This document shows positions 45,770 to 55,353 of a DNA stretch of 64,000 nt, in pieces. Numbering within the stretch: position 1 is the first letter of the stretch; each line of letters starts with the position of its first letter. The DNA is taken from NCBI GenBank assembly GCA_030648295.1, contig JAUSID010000034.1, positions 1 through 64,000 of the forward strand, in the 5' to 3' direction. A model generated the notes under the pieces. It saw only the letters and a program-made list of their open reading frames with translations, was not told where the DNA came from and did no database searches. The translations under genes were made by a program, and so were the position numbers. This DNA is from Opitutaceae bacterium (GTDB lineage: Bacteria > Verrucomicrobiota > Verrucomicrobiia > Opitutales > Opitutaceae).

Positions 45770-46713
45770 TTAGAAATCCACTCCCGTTCGCAGCGTCCAT
45801 GCGCGGGGCCGCTGGAGCCGGTAACGGTAAACGGTTCGTTCGCGCGTGGTGGCGTTGATGACTCCCTCCTGTTCGATCATCTCTTGTTCCTCGAGGAGGT
45901 TGTTGACGTTGAGCTGGAATTTCACTGTCCGGCCGAGGACCTTCGTCTGGTATGCGATCATGCCGTTGAGGAGGAAGAAATCGTTGCCGTAGATGAGCGC
46001 ACCGTTGTTGGCGTCGTCGTAGCCGATCGGACTTCTGCCTTGATACTGGCCGCCGCCACCAATCGACAGACCGCGCAGCCGCGAGTCGGTGTTGGGGAAC
46101 TTGTAGCTCGTGAAAAAGCTGCCGTTCCATTCGCGTAGCAACCGCCGGGTCATGCCCTCCTCCGCCCGGGCGGTCGCCAGGGTCGTGTCGGCGGCCTCGA
46201 TCAACTCGTTGACCGTGACGCGACCCTCTGTGCCGCCGCTGAGTAATGCGACGGTGGTCGCGGTGTAGAGGTCGCCCCTGGCCATCCACGCCGCCCGATT
46301 TGCCTCCATATAGGCGCGGCTTAACGGATACTTGTTCGCCGTTTTCTGATGATTCTGCGACGCGCTGAAACTGAGCCGCCAATTCACCGTGAGATTCGCG
46401 ACGACTTCATATTCGTAGCCGTCACCATTCAAGTCCTGCTTGTCGACGATCGAGGCGGGAATCGGATCGCGGTTCGGCAGGATGTCATCCGGAGCGGCGC
46501 CGCCGACCAGGTTGTGAATCGCGTTGATGTAGGTCCACCAATTGCCGCTCAGCCCCGTGACGTTCTGGGCCGTGTCTTCGATCTCCCAGTGGGTGATGTT
46601 GAAGAAGACCCGGCCAGTGAAGCGGGTGTTCTCCTGGCGGTTGAACGCCAGCTCCAAGAACAGGTTTTCGCGCACCCGCTGTTCGACGAAAACTCCCCAG
46701 TTGTAGTAGTGGA
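45770..46713 (-). pseudogene. TonB-dependent receptor, C-terminal fragment
   Basis: About 314 codons of receptor barrel: FHYYNWGVFVEQRVRENLF, ENTRFTGRVFFNITHWEIED in pieces, VNWRLSFSASQNHQK, ending RAWTLRTGVDF with the terminal Phe. It is closest in style to the receptor at 38678. Signal peptide, plug and front of the barrel are missing; upstream the frame changes into a heparinase-like fragment. Non-functional. Confidence 0.85.
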
Positions 46714-47178
46714 ATTGTGATTGTGTCCTTCTCCATTGTGCCCCGCTTTCGCGCCGACAAAGAACCCCTTCGTCGTCCCGGCCTGCGCCCGCGCCGTCAT
46801 CACCTGCACGGCGGGCATCCATGTGTCCCGCAGGAGCGGCGGTGCTGTCCGCGGTGGCGGTTCGGCCATGCTTTCCCGCAACGCGGGCACACGGCGGAGG
46901 AGACTGGCGGAGGAATCGGTCGCATCTCCGTCCGGCATCGAAGCGCCCAGTGCCGTGAGATGCGGATCGTCGATGCACCGCCCGAAACGCATGAGCAACT
47001 GCGACGGCAGCTTCATTCGACCCGGCGCGTCGTTGAAATTGAAAAAATAATCGCCCGCTATGTGCACCCGATAAATGAAGCGCCCCAAGTCCCGGACCAG
47101 CGGATGATCGTATAGCGTGATGGCACCGCCGGTCGCGCCATGAACAAGTTCGAGGCAATTCAAACGCCACATTGGGAT
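46714..47178 (-). pseudogene. Heparinase II/III-family internal fragment
   Basis: A second frame reads WRLNCLELVHGATGGAITLY, HPLVRDLGRFIYRVHIAGDY, RDTWMPAVQVMTARAQAG and then KAGHNGEGHNHN, the metal-site neighbourhood of heparinase II/III C-terminal domains. It breaks off right after HNHN, where the receptor frame starts. Both ends of the original polysaccharide lyase gene (usually 600-800 residues) are absent. Confidence 0.75.
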
Positions 47179-47676
47179 CCCACTCGAGGTAACAACTGGG
47201 AGAACGCGTCCCACTCCGACCATTAGTCCACAAAACGCCAGTGCCAACCTCTCCCGGCGTCTTGCGCGCTTGCGCGCTCTCTCAACGTGATCGATATCGT
47301 GTCGCCGTCGGCGCCAATCGATCCGCTAACCGCACTTCACTCCCTTTCCACCAGCCCCGGTCTCACGTTCTCTCATGCCAGTATCCCACCGGGTGCCGGC
47401 GAGCAGCTCTCTCTTCCCCTGCCGCAAACCAGCCCGTTGGGGACAACGGGCTCCACCCGTCAACCGGCCCGCTTCCAGCCTCACTTTTTGTCCGCTGAAA
47501 AGATAGGTCACCGAACCGAGGGCGGAAAATTGAGTTTCAGTTCGTGATGACTTCCGTGCAGCATTGATACAGTTCATCGGGAAGTCCGGCCTCGAAGTCA
47601 TTTTGACGCGCATCCAGCCGTCGGAATGCGACTGCGACCACCAACACCGAACCCCACCGTCCTGACGCCGATCATC
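47179..47676. other. 498-bp intergenic region before the TonB-receptor operon
   Basis: No intact gene. It contains a short fragment of an AraC sensor domain (47458-47541, minus strand) and must carry the promoter of the operon starting at 47677, which I could not place. Confidence 0.6.
47458..47541 (-). pseudogene. AraC-family sensor-domain scrap
   Basis: 28 codons on the minus strand read ETQFSALGSVTYLFSGQKVR and LEAGRLT, matching the cupin segment LNFLESGTVTYLLGGTKTT...AGKL of the AraC regulator at 28259. It is too short to be a gene. It marks a lost regulator beside the TonB-receptor operon. Confidence 0.6.
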
Positions 47677-50600
47677 ATGAAGTCATTCCGCCTCCTGCTC
47701 TGCTTCGCCACTTGCCAGGCGGGGCTGGCGCTTCCGCCGGCCGTCGCGCAGACCGCCGCCGCCTCCGCTGCGCCGCTTTCCACCGCCGCCGCGACCATCC
47801 GCGGCACGGTCCGCAACGCCGCCACCGCCACCAATCTCAACCAAGCCAGCGTGCGCGTCACCGGACGTCCCCAGGAATACCTGACTGAACGCGACGGCAG
47901 CTACGCCATCACCGGTTTGGGCAGCGGCACCTATGAGATCACGGTGAGTTTTGTCGGCCTCGACCCGCAGACGAAAGCGGTGACCGTGGGCGCCGGCGAG
48001 ACCGCCCAACACGACTTCGAGCTCACCTCGTCGCTTTACAAGATGGACGCCTTCATCGTCGCCGGGGAACTCGAAGGCAACGCCGCCGAGCTCAACAAGC
48101 AGAAGAAGTCGGATGTGTTCATCAATGCCGTCTCGGCCGACATGCTGGGCACCGTCCCCGGCGGCAACGTCGGCGAGTTTCTGAAGTATGTGCCCGGTCT
48201 GCTCATCGACTACGGCGCGTTTCCCGAAGCCGAATCCGTCTCGATGCGCGGACAGGACGCCGACGCGACGCAGTTCACGTTCGACGGCATGCCGCAGGCC
48301 TCGTCCGGCCGCGTGCCGCGCGCCGCGGATGAATCGACCACGGGGATGAATTTCAACGACATGACGATCGACAACATCGAGGCCATAGAGGTCTACAAGG
48401 CCCCGCCCGCCTGGATGGCGCCGAGCACGGGCGGAGTGATCAATGCCGTGCGGAAAAACGCGTTTGCCCAGAAAGGCCGGCGGCTCACGATCGTCGGCAC
48501 GCTGAACGGCAACAGCCAGTGGCTCACGTTCAGTCCGATGCGCGGCCCGGGCGGGGAAAAGACCATTCCGATCCAGCCCGGCCTGCGCCTCAACTACTCG
48601 GAGGCGTTTCTCAACAACACCCTCGGCATCGCCTTCACCTACGGCCAGACCGGCAAGCTCGATCCGCGGCACAACTACATCCAGGCGTTCGCCCGCCTCG
48701 ACGGCAAGACGGGCGCCGCCCTCGCCGCCGATCCGACCACCGCCGCGACGCCCCTGCGCTACGGCACCTTCAGCCTGGTGAACACGACCAACGAGAAACA
48801 CACCCGCAACATCGCCTTCGACCTCGATTACCGGCTCGGCGCCCGCACCGTGCTCAAGCTGAACGCGAGCCACACCAGCCAGATCACGCGCGCCTTCAAC
48901 AGCCGGATGAACCTCCCGGCCGGCGCGATCGATCCGGGCGCGACCGCCGAGGACACCACGTCCCGCAACGTGGCGCCCAACCTCGTCGGCGACAACAACA
49001 CCCTCGAGAATCAAAACTTCGGATACACCGGGCGGATCGAGCATCGCGCCGGCGCCTGGCGGTTCGACGCCGCGGCGCAATACTCGAAATCCGACGCGGA
49101 GAACCGCATGCTGCCCGACCACGTGCAAACCAGCCGCTTCGTCTACACCGGCGCCTCCACCGTGCGCTTCCGGACTCCCGCCAACGAGGCCGTCTCCCAC
49201 GTCGAACAGCTCGCCGGGCCCGACATTTTCGATCCGGCCAACTACCGGTTCGCCTCCGGCGCCGCCACGACCACGACCGGCCGCATCGGCATCATGCCGC
49301 GCGCGCAATACGACCGGCAGTGGTATCTCACCGCCAACGCCCGGCGCGATCTGGCCGCGCTGCGCTTCCCCCTCGAACTCCGCGCCGGCGTGAGCTACAC
49401 CAGGCTCGAGCGCGAAAAGTGGCTCAAGAACTCCAACCTCGACTACGTCGGTCCGGACGGGCGCTACCGCAGCGGTGACGAGACCCTCACCCTCGCCGGC
49501 CTGGCCTGGACCGACGGCCCCCGCGCGCCGTATTTCCAGAACCCGCCGCGCTACGACATCTACAAGCTGGCGGACTTCTTGAACGCCAACCCGGGCCAGT
49601 TCCTGGATATCGACGGTTTGAATACGAGAAACACCCTCCAGGGCTCGCAGACCTTCGGCCAGGACATCACCGCCGGCTACGTGAGCGCGACGATGCGCGC
49701 GGGCCCGCGGCTCACGCTGATCGGCGGCCTGCGCCATGAGATCACCGAATTCGAAGCCCGCGGTCCCCTGCTCGATCTTGCCCTCGCGGCCGGCATCAAC
49801 CCGCGGAATAATCCCCCGGCCAACAATCTCCTCGACTCGCACGAGTATTGGCGCGCCGCGCTTTCCAAGACCCAGCGCGCGACCAGCAGCTATCGGGATT
49901 ATTTTCCCAACTGGCAGGCGGCCTGGCGCTTCACCCCGGACTTGATCCTGCGCACCGCCGTCACCCGTGCGATGAAGCGTCCCAAGCTGCATTCGATTTT
50001 GCCGAACACCAACGTCTCGTTCAACCAGACGACCGGCGAGGGCCGGGTGTCGGTCAACAACACCGCGCTGCAACCGTCCTACTCCAACAACATCGACATC
50101 AGCCTCGAACTCTTCACGCGTCCCTCCGGCTCGCTGTCGGTCGGCTGGTTCCAGAAGAAAATCTCCGGTTATGTCATCAGCGACGAATCGATCGTGGGCG
50201 ACGGGCCGGACAACGGCTTCGGCGGCGAATACGCCGGCTATGAGCTGCTGACCCAGGAGAACGGCGGCACGGGCCGCTTCGCCGGTTTCGAGGCCGCCGG
50301 CCGCCAGCAACTCGCCAGATACCTCAAGTTCCTGCCGGAGCCCGCCCGCAACTTCGGCGTGTTTTTCTCCTACACCAAGAACACCAAGGGCGAGACGACG
50401 GATCTGGCCGGCCGACCTGTGCGGCCGACGGCGCCGAACTTCTTCGACTGGTTCGCGAGCTATGGCGTGAGCTACGAAACCCCGCGACGGCAGTTCTACC
50501 TCGAGGCCCGCGCGACCGTGTTTCCGGAGTCGCTCAGCACGCGGCCGACGGCGAACGACCTGCGCGGCACCTCCATTTCGGCCACCGAGAAATGGGATCT

Positions 50601-50766
50601 CACCGCGCGGTATCGCTTCAGCCGACGCTACTCGCTCGAGTTCAACGCTCGCAATATCTTTGCCGAGAAGGGACGCGAATTCCGCAGCGGCGGCCGCGTC
50701 ACGCGCTGGGATTTCTACGATACGTTCTACGCCCTCTCGTTCACCGCCAATTTCGGCGATCGCTAA
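47677..50766 (+). CDS. Large TonB-dependent receptor heading an esterase/DUF1593 operon
   Basis: 1029 residues from the ATG at 47677, directly before the signal peptide (MKSFRLLLCFATCQAGLALP). A carboxypeptidase-regulatory-like domain (about 42-125; ERDGSYAITGLGSGTYEITV) precedes the plug (VGEFLKYVPGLLIDYGAF, VSMRGQDADATQFTFDGMP, NIEAIEVYKAPPAWM) and a barrel ending YALSFTANFGDR. It is homologous to the receptor at 29642. The esterase gene begins one base after its stop, so substrate uptake and extracellular processing are co-expressed. Confidence 0.9.
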   Translation: MKSFRLLLCFATCQAGLALPPAVAQTAAASAAPLSTAAATIRGTVRNAATATNLNQASVRVTGRPQEYLTERDGSYAITGLGSGTYEITVSFVGLDPQTKAVTVGAGETAQHDFELTSSLYKMDAFIVAGELEGNAAELNKQKKSDVFINAVSADMLGTVPGGNVGEFLKYVPGLLIDYGAFPEAESVSMRGQDADATQFTFDGMPQASSGRVPRAADESTTGMNFNDMTIDNIEAIEVYKAPPAWMAPSTGGVINAVRKNAFAQKGRRLTIVGTLNGNSQWLTFSPMRGPGGEKTIPIQPGLRLNYSEAFLNNTLGIAFTYGQTGKLDPRHNYIQAFARLDGKTGAALAADPTTAATPLRYGTFSLVNTTNEKHTRNIAFDLDYRLGARTVLKLNASHTSQITRAFNSRMNLPAGAIDPGATAEDTTSRNVAPNLVGDNNTLENQNFGYTGRIEHRAGAWRFDAAAQYSKSDAENRMLPDHVQTSRFVYTGASTVRFRTPANEAVSHVEQLAGPDIFDPANYRFASGAATTTTGRIGIMPRAQYDRQWYLTANARRDLAALRFPLELRAGVSYTRLEREKWLKNSNLDYVGPDGRYRSGDETLTLAGLAWTDGPRAPYFQNPPRYDIYKLADFLNANPGQFLDIDGLNTRNTLQGSQTFGQDITAGYVSATMRAGPRLTLIGGLRHEITEFEARGPLLDLALAAGINPRNNPPANNLLDSHEYWRAALSKTQRATSSYRDYFPNWQAAWRFTPDLILRTAVTRAMKRPKLHSILPNTNVSFNQTTGEGRVSVNNTALQPSYSNNIDISLELFTRPSGSLSVGWFQKKISGYVISDESIVGDGPDNGFGGEYAGYELLTQENGGTGRFAGFEAAGRQQLARYLKFLPEPARNFGVFFSYTKNTKGETTDLAGRPVRPTAPNFFDWFASYGVSYETPRRQFYLEARATVFPESLSTRPTANDLRGTSISATEKWDLTARYRFSRRYSLEFNARNIFAEKGREFRSGGRVTRWDFYDTFYALSFTANFGDR

Positions 50767-50767
50767 C

Positions 50768-52879
50768 ATGACCCACCGCCAAGGCCGTTCGCATCACAAA
50801 ACGACGAGCCTTTGCGCGCTGCGACTGCTCGCCGCGGCCTGCGCGTGCGGCGCGGCGCTCGCGCCGGCGTCAGCCCAGGACCGCGGTGCCGAAGCCGAAT
50901 CGCTGCGCGTGCTGCCCGCGCGACCCGCCGCGCGGAAAGGCGAAGGCCCCTTGCGCGACCAGATCCGACGTGAGTCGCAAGCCGTGCTGGCCCGCCGGAG
51001 GGAAAGTTTCGAGCGACTCACCTCGCCCGACGCGATCGCCGCCTATCAGCGCGACCTCCGCGCGCGTTTCATCGAGTCGCTCGGCGGCTTTCCAGAGCGC
51101 ACCCCGCTCAACGCCCGGGTGACCGGCGAACTGCGGGGCGAAGGCTTTCGCGTGGAGAAAATTCTTTTCGAGAGCCAGCCAGGCTTCGTGGTCACCGGGC
51201 TGCTCTATCTGCCCGCGACCGGCGCCGGCCCGCATCCGGTGGTGCTGATGCCCTGCGGCCACTCGGCGAACGGCAAGGGCGGCTATCAGGCTCCGGCCAT
51301 GCTCATGGCGCGGAACGGTCTCGCCGTTTTCTGCTTCGATCCGATCGGGCAGGGCGAACGCCACCAGGTTTCTCGCGCTGTCGTGGTTGAAGGCAAAAAC
51401 GGGGCCGCGGGTGCGACCGGAGGGACGAACGAACACACGATCCTCGGAGCCGCCCCGATCCTGCTCGGCCGAGGCCTCGCCACCACCATGATCTGGGACG
51501 GCATGCGCGCGATCGACTACCTCGAGACCCGGCGCGACCTCGACCCGAAGCGAATCGGCTGCGCGGGGAATTCCGGTGGCGGCATGATGACCAGCTATCT
51601 GATGGCGCTCGACGATCGCATCGTCAGCGCCGCCCCGGGCTGCTTCATCACCACGAGTGCGCGGAAAAACGAAACTCCTGGAGCGGGCGACGCCGAGCAG
51701 AACATATATAACCAATACGGATACGGACTCGATTTCGCCGACTATCTCATCCTGCGCGCGCCGCGTCCGGTGCAGATTCTGTCGGCCACGCGCGACTACG
51801 TGCCCATCGCTGGCGCCTGGGAGACGTTCCGCGAAGCCAAGCGAATCTACACCCGGCTCGGCTACCCGGAGCGCGTCGACCTGGTCGAGACCGATGCGAC
51901 TCACGGCTACAGCGTGCAGTTGCGGGAAGCCTCCACCCGCTGGATGCGCCGGTGGTTGTGCGGCGACGACACGCCGATCTTCGAGCAGCCCGTGGCCACT
52001 TTCACCGACAAACAAATCGCCTGCACGCCGGGCGGACAGGTGCTCGCGCTACCGGGCGCACGCTCGCTGTATGATCTCAACCGGGCCGAAGCCTCCCGCC
52101 TCGCTCCGCTCCGGCAGTCGGCATGGGCGGCGCTTACGGACGAAACGCGCCGCGATCGCGTGCGCCAGATCGCGGGGATCCGGGCGGTCGCGGAGTTGCC
52201 GGCGGTGCGCCTCGAGTCGCAGGGCGAATCACGCCGCTCCGATTGCCGGATCGAGAAACTCGTCCTGATCCGCGAAGGTGACGTCCCGCTGCCCGCCCTG
52301 CGGTTCCGGCCGGAAAAACCTTCGGGCCGCGCCTGCCTCTATGTCCACGGCCGCGGCAAACAGATCGACGCGGCTCCGGGTGGTCCTATCGCCCAACTCG
52401 TGGCCGAGGGCGTCGACGTGCTCGCCGTGGATCTGCGCGGCTTCGGCGAGACCTCGATGAACGCCTGGCGCGTCCGACCCGCCGAGATTGCCGGCGACAA
52501 CGGAGCCGAGTTCTACATCGCCTACATGATGGGCCGTTCCTTCGTCGGCCTGCGTGCGGAGGACATTCTCGTGACCGCACGGGCCTTCGCCGGCATGATC
52601 GGCGCGACGCCAACGGCGCTCGAACTCGTCGCCGTGGAGGACGCCGCCATACCCGCCCTGCACGCCGCTGCCGTGGCACCTGCGCAGTTCGCGAGCGTGC
52701 GCGTCAGCCGCGCGATCGACTCCTGGCAGCGCGTGATCGATGCGTCGGTGCCGCGCCGCCAACTCGAAGCGACCGTGCATGGGGTTCTGCGCGCTTACGA
52801 TCTGCCGGACCTGGTCGCGCTTGCCGGCCGCGTCCAACGTTTCGAACCCGTCGATGCTGCGGGCACGCGGCTCGATTGA
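50768..52879 (+). CDS. Secreted alpha/beta-hydrolase esterase (acetyl-xylan-esterase-like)
   Basis: 703 residues; signal peptide ending near APASAQDRG. The first catalytic-type domain has the substrate-cap segment PCGHSANGKGGYQAPAMLM, FDPIGQGER, the nucleophile elbow GCAGNSGGGMMTSYLM and a His in DATHGYSVQLREA. A second hydrolase-like domain lies at the C-terminus (CLYVHGRGKQIDAAPGGP, VDLRGFGETS). Tandem-domain esterases like this remove acetyl or uronoyl ester groups from plant polysaccharides; the exact ester is not inferable. It is the middle gene of the receptor/esterase/DUF1593 operon. Confidence 0.83.
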   Translation: MTHRQGRSHHKTTSLCALRLLAAACACGAALAPASAQDRGAEAESLRVLPARPAARKGEGPLRDQIRRESQAVLARRRESFERLTSPDAIAAYQRDLRARFIESLGGFPERTPLNARVTGELRGEGFRVEKILFESQPGFVVTGLLYLPATGAGPHPVVLMPCGHSANGKGGYQAPAMLMARNGLAVFCFDPIGQGERHQVSRAVVVEGKNGAAGATGGTNEHTILGAAPILLGRGLATTMIWDGMRAIDYLETRRDLDPKRIGCAGNSGGGMMTSYLMALDDRIVSAAPGCFITTSARKNETPGAGDAEQNIYNQYGYGLDFADYLILRAPRPVQILSATRDYVPIAGAWETFREAKRIYTRLGYPERVDLVETDATHGYSVQLREASTRWMRRWLCGDDTPIFEQPVATFTDKQIACTPGGQVLALPGARSLYDLNRAEASRLAPLRQSAWAALTDETRRDRVRQIAGIRAVAELPAVRLESQGESRRSDCRIEKLVLIREGDVPLPALRFRPEKPSGRACLYVHGRGKQIDAAPGGPIAQLVAEGVDVLAVDLRGFGETSMNAWRVRPAEIAGDNGAEFYIAYMMGRSFVGLRAEDILVTARAFAGMIGATPTALELVAVEDAAIPALHAAAVAPAQFASVRVSRAIDSWQRVIDASVPRRQLEATVHGVLRAYDLPDLVALAGRVQRFEPVDAAGTRLD

Positions 52880-52893
52880 TTCCACCCTTCCTC

Positions 52894-54345
52894 ATGCGCG
52901 TGCTCCGCCGTTTTTTCCTGCTCGTTTTCGTCGGCACCGCGACCGTTCTCAAGGGTGCGCCGGCCATCGCGACCGCCGATCGTCCGCGCCTGATTGTCCT
53001 GTCCGACTACTTCAAGGATCCGGACGACAAGCAGTCGATGATCCGGCTGCTCGTTTATGCCAACGAGTTCGAGCTCGAGGGCCTGATCGCCACCTCGCTG
53101 GCCTATGGCGACGGCGCGGTGCGGCCGGAGCTGATCCATGAAATCATCGACGACTACGCGAAAGTTTATCCCAACCTGCGCCTGCACGGTCGGCCCGGGG
53201 CCGGGTTTCCCGCTCCCGCGGCATTGAAGCTCCTCGTCAAGGCCGGCGCGCCCGTCGTCCGGACGCGCGGCGGTGGGCGGCCGGGTTTCGCCATCCCGTA
53301 TCCACCCGGCGCGCACGACAGCCGCGCCTGCACCCCCGCCGAAAACTGGATCGGGGCCGGCAAGGACACCGCCGCCTCGCAGCACATCATCCAGGTCGTC
53401 GATCGCGATGACCCCCGACCCGTCTGGGTCGCCGTCTGGGGCGGCCCGATGGATCTCGCGCAGGCGCTGTGGAAAGTCCGCCACGAACGCCCGCCCGCTG
53501 CGCTCGCGCGCTTCGTCGCCAGACTGCGTCTCTATCAGATCAGCTGGCAGGACAGCGGCGCGGTGTGGCTGTGGGAAAACTTTCCCGACCTCTTCCGCAT
53601 TCAAAGCACGACGGTCGCGCACGGCCTCTACGCCGAGGGTCCGCCGGAGCTGCGCGACGCCGCCTGGGTGCAGGCCAATCTCACGGAAGGCCACGGCGCA
53701 TTGGGCGCGGGCTATCCCGCCGCCAACGCCACCGGCAAATCCGCGGTCAACGTGAAGGAAGGCGATACCGCGAGTTTCCTGCACCTCCTCGCGCCGGGCC
53801 TCACCGATCCCGAGCAGCCGACGTGGGGTGGCTGGGGCGGGCGCTTCCAGCCCTTCGACGCCACGTCGCGCCGTTACATCGATGCCCGCGACCGCCATCC
53901 GGCGTCGGACGATCCGCGGCGCGAAAGCCGATGGACGCTCGCGCGCTGGAACGAAGCGATCGCCAACGATTTTGCCGCCCGCATGGATTGGTGCGTGCAA
54001 TCGCGCGACCGCGCCAACCACGCGCCGGTCGTGCGCGTCGACGGCGACTCCTCACGCCGCGTGCTCCAGCGCGATCTCGTTGCGGGCGAAACCCTGTCCC
54101 TCGACGCCGCCAGTTCACAGGACCCGGACGGCAACCCGATCCGCTTCCATTGGTGGCAATACGCGGAGGCCGGCTCGTCTCGTGAAACACTTGTTCTGCA
54201 AACGGCCTCATCGCCGCGGGTCACCTTTGTCGCGCCGAAAGTGTCCACGCCGCAAACCATCCATCTCATTCTCTCCGCCACGGATGACGGAAAGCCAAAT
54301 CTCACCAGCTATCGCCGGGTCATCGTGAACCTGCGCGCGCCCTAA
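52894..54345 (+). CDS. Secreted DUF1593 protein, third intact copy
   Basis: 483 residues from the ATG at 52894; a TTG at 52876 overlapping the previous stop is possible. A signal peptide precedes LIVLSDYFKDPDDKQSMIRL (the acidic motif has Tyr-Phe-Lys where others have Ile-Asp/Gly), [19 protein letters not shown], and a C-terminal PKD-like domain (SLDAASSQDPDGNPIRFHWW in pieces). It is closest to the copy at 17964, with the same two-domain layout. It closes the receptor/esterase operon, which links DUF1593 again to a glycan-uptake unit. Confidence 0.85.
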   Translation: MRVLRRFFLLVFVGTATVLKGAPAIATADRPRLIVLSDYFKDPDDKQSMIRLLVYANEFELEGLIATSLAYGDGAVRPELIHEIIDDYAKVYPNLRLHGRPGAGFPAPAALKLLVKAGAPVVRTRGGGRPGFAIPYPPGAHDSRACTPAENWIGAGKDTAASQHIIQVVDRDDPRPVWVAVWGGPMDLAQALWKVRHERPPAALARFVARLRLYQISWQDSGAVWLWENFPDLFRIQSTTVAHGLYAEGPPELRDAAWVQANLTEGHGALGAGYPAANATGKSAVNVKEGDTASFLHLLAPGLTDPEQPTWGGWGGRFQPFDATSRRYIDARDRHPASDDPRRESRWTLARWNEAIANDFAARMDWCVQSRDRANHAPVVRVDGDSSRRVLQRDLVAGETLSLDAASSQDPDGNPIRFHWWQYAEAGSSRETLVLQTASSPRVTFVAPKVSTPQTIHLILSATDDGKPNLTSYRRVIVNLRAP

Positions 54346-54362
54346 CCCGGGCCAAGCCAACG

Positions 54363-54442
54363 GGGTCAGGCTTTGGGGCTTGGGGTTGACGGAAGAAGCT
54401 GACGTAAAGCTCCATCGTACCCCAAACCCCAAAGCCTGACCC
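54363..54442. repeat. Inverted repeat with 23-bp arms (GGGTCAGGCTTTGGGG)
   Basis: Arms 54363-54385 and 54420-54442 match at 22 of 23 positions, with a 34-base centre. It could act as a terminator-like hairpin for the operon ending at 54345, or as a mobile REP-type element. Confidence 0.75.
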
Positions 54443-54519
54443 TTTCGGATCGAGCCCGCCGCGCGGGGTCCGTGTCTTCACGGGCATAGCGTAGGACGAG
54501 TGACGATCCGACGGGGCGA

Positions 54520-54722
54520 TCCGACGAGGTCAGGCTGTTGCACGTTGCAATCGGCGTGGTCGCCAGATGTTCGGAACGGCCCGGTGGCTCAATGTAATCC
54601 ACGGCGTCTTATCGTTTCGCTGTTCGTAACGTCAACGTACGCGGTGAGCTGCACGCTCGGAGTGCGATTGCTTGGTCCCGAAGGGTTGTCGGTGCAACAT
54701 GCAACAGCCTGACCCCGTCGGA
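54520..54722. repeat. Inverted repeat with 30-bp arms (TCCGACGRGGTCAGGC)
   Basis: Arms 54520-54549 and 54693-54722 match at 28 of 30 positions around 143 bp of non-coding DNA. The outer part shares GGTCAGGCT with the repeat at 54363. The layout resembles a short non-autonomous element or a composite REP doublet. Confidence 0.75.
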
Positions 54723-54777
54723 GTGAACCCGCGATTTTTGTTGGTAAAATCTAACTTCGTTCACATCCTTTTCCGGA

Positions 54778-54998
54778 ATGATTCTCGCCGCCCAACTTCG
54801 CGAAACGCTGCAAAACGCGCCGCTCACGCTTCAGCTTGTGAGTGGTCGCACGTTGCGCGTCCTGCATACCGACGACGCGCTGGTCGTCCCACCGGCGACT
54901 CCGTCGCGGTTTACTCCAAAGCGGGCGGGCTCACGCTCGTCGCGCTCAGTAACATCGAGGCGATTAAGCCCGACGCCAAACCCAAGCACGCGGCCTGA
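54778..54998 (+). pseudogene. Small hypothetical gene with a frameshift
   Basis: The frame from ATG 54778 reads QLRETLQNAPLTLQLVSGRT and LRVLHTDDALVVP; the sensible continuation GDSVAVYSKAGGLTLVALSN is in another frame and ends at 54998. Together they give a ~70-residue protein like small uncharacterised Opitutaceae proteins. The break lies near 54893. An intrinsic terminator follows 19 bp later, so the transcription unit was real. Confidence 0.6.
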
Positions 54999-55016
54999 AC
55001 TCGCCGCCCTTCCTCC

Positions 55017-55048
55017 AGCCCGCTCGGCCCTGGCCCAGCGGGCTTTTT
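55017..55048 (+). terminator. Rho-independent terminator
   Basis: AGCCCGCT (55017-55024) pairs with AGCGGGCT (55037-55044), followed by TTTTT. It terminates the small frameshifted gene at 54778-54998. Confidence 0.85.
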
Positions 55049-55353
55049 CATGCCGGTTCCGCTGTGATTTTATCATTACCGCGCATACCGCAGTTGCGTC
55101 CTCACCGCGTCCAATCGACGATGGTCGCGTGCGTCGAATAGTTGGGACCGATCCACGGGGTCTTCGGTTGCCAAATCACGCGGAGCCGCGGAGGTCGCGG
55201 AGATTTGAATCGAGAACGGCTTGCTCCGCGCGTTCCGCGTCTCCACGTGGCACCTCATCGAACTTGTCTATGCCAGCGGGCGCATTAAGATCGGTGGTCG
55301 TTAATTCAACGACAAGACAGGTCGATGGTTCGCTCCCATCAATCGTAAGCGGA
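55049..55353. other. 305-bp region without recognised features
   Basis: Lies between the terminator and the sulfatase remnant. Short ORFs on both strands look random. It contains CCTCCGCGGCTCCGCG-type GC-rich repeats, and GTCGTTAATTCAACGAC near 55300 is a small palindrome. Nothing else is seen. Confidence 0.5.

Larger units (their letters stand above)
54346..54777. other. 432-bp non-coding region with two large inverted repeats
   Basis: Follows the DUF1593 stop. No gene is supported. It is made up of the inverted repeats 54363-54442 and 54520-54722, which share the core GGTCAGGCT. Confidence 0.7.

Noticed and set aside
47683-50769. 1028-codon open frame on the minus strand
   Set aside because: It is the antisense shadow of the TonB receptor at 47677-50766, with biased low-complexity translation and no start or domain evidence.
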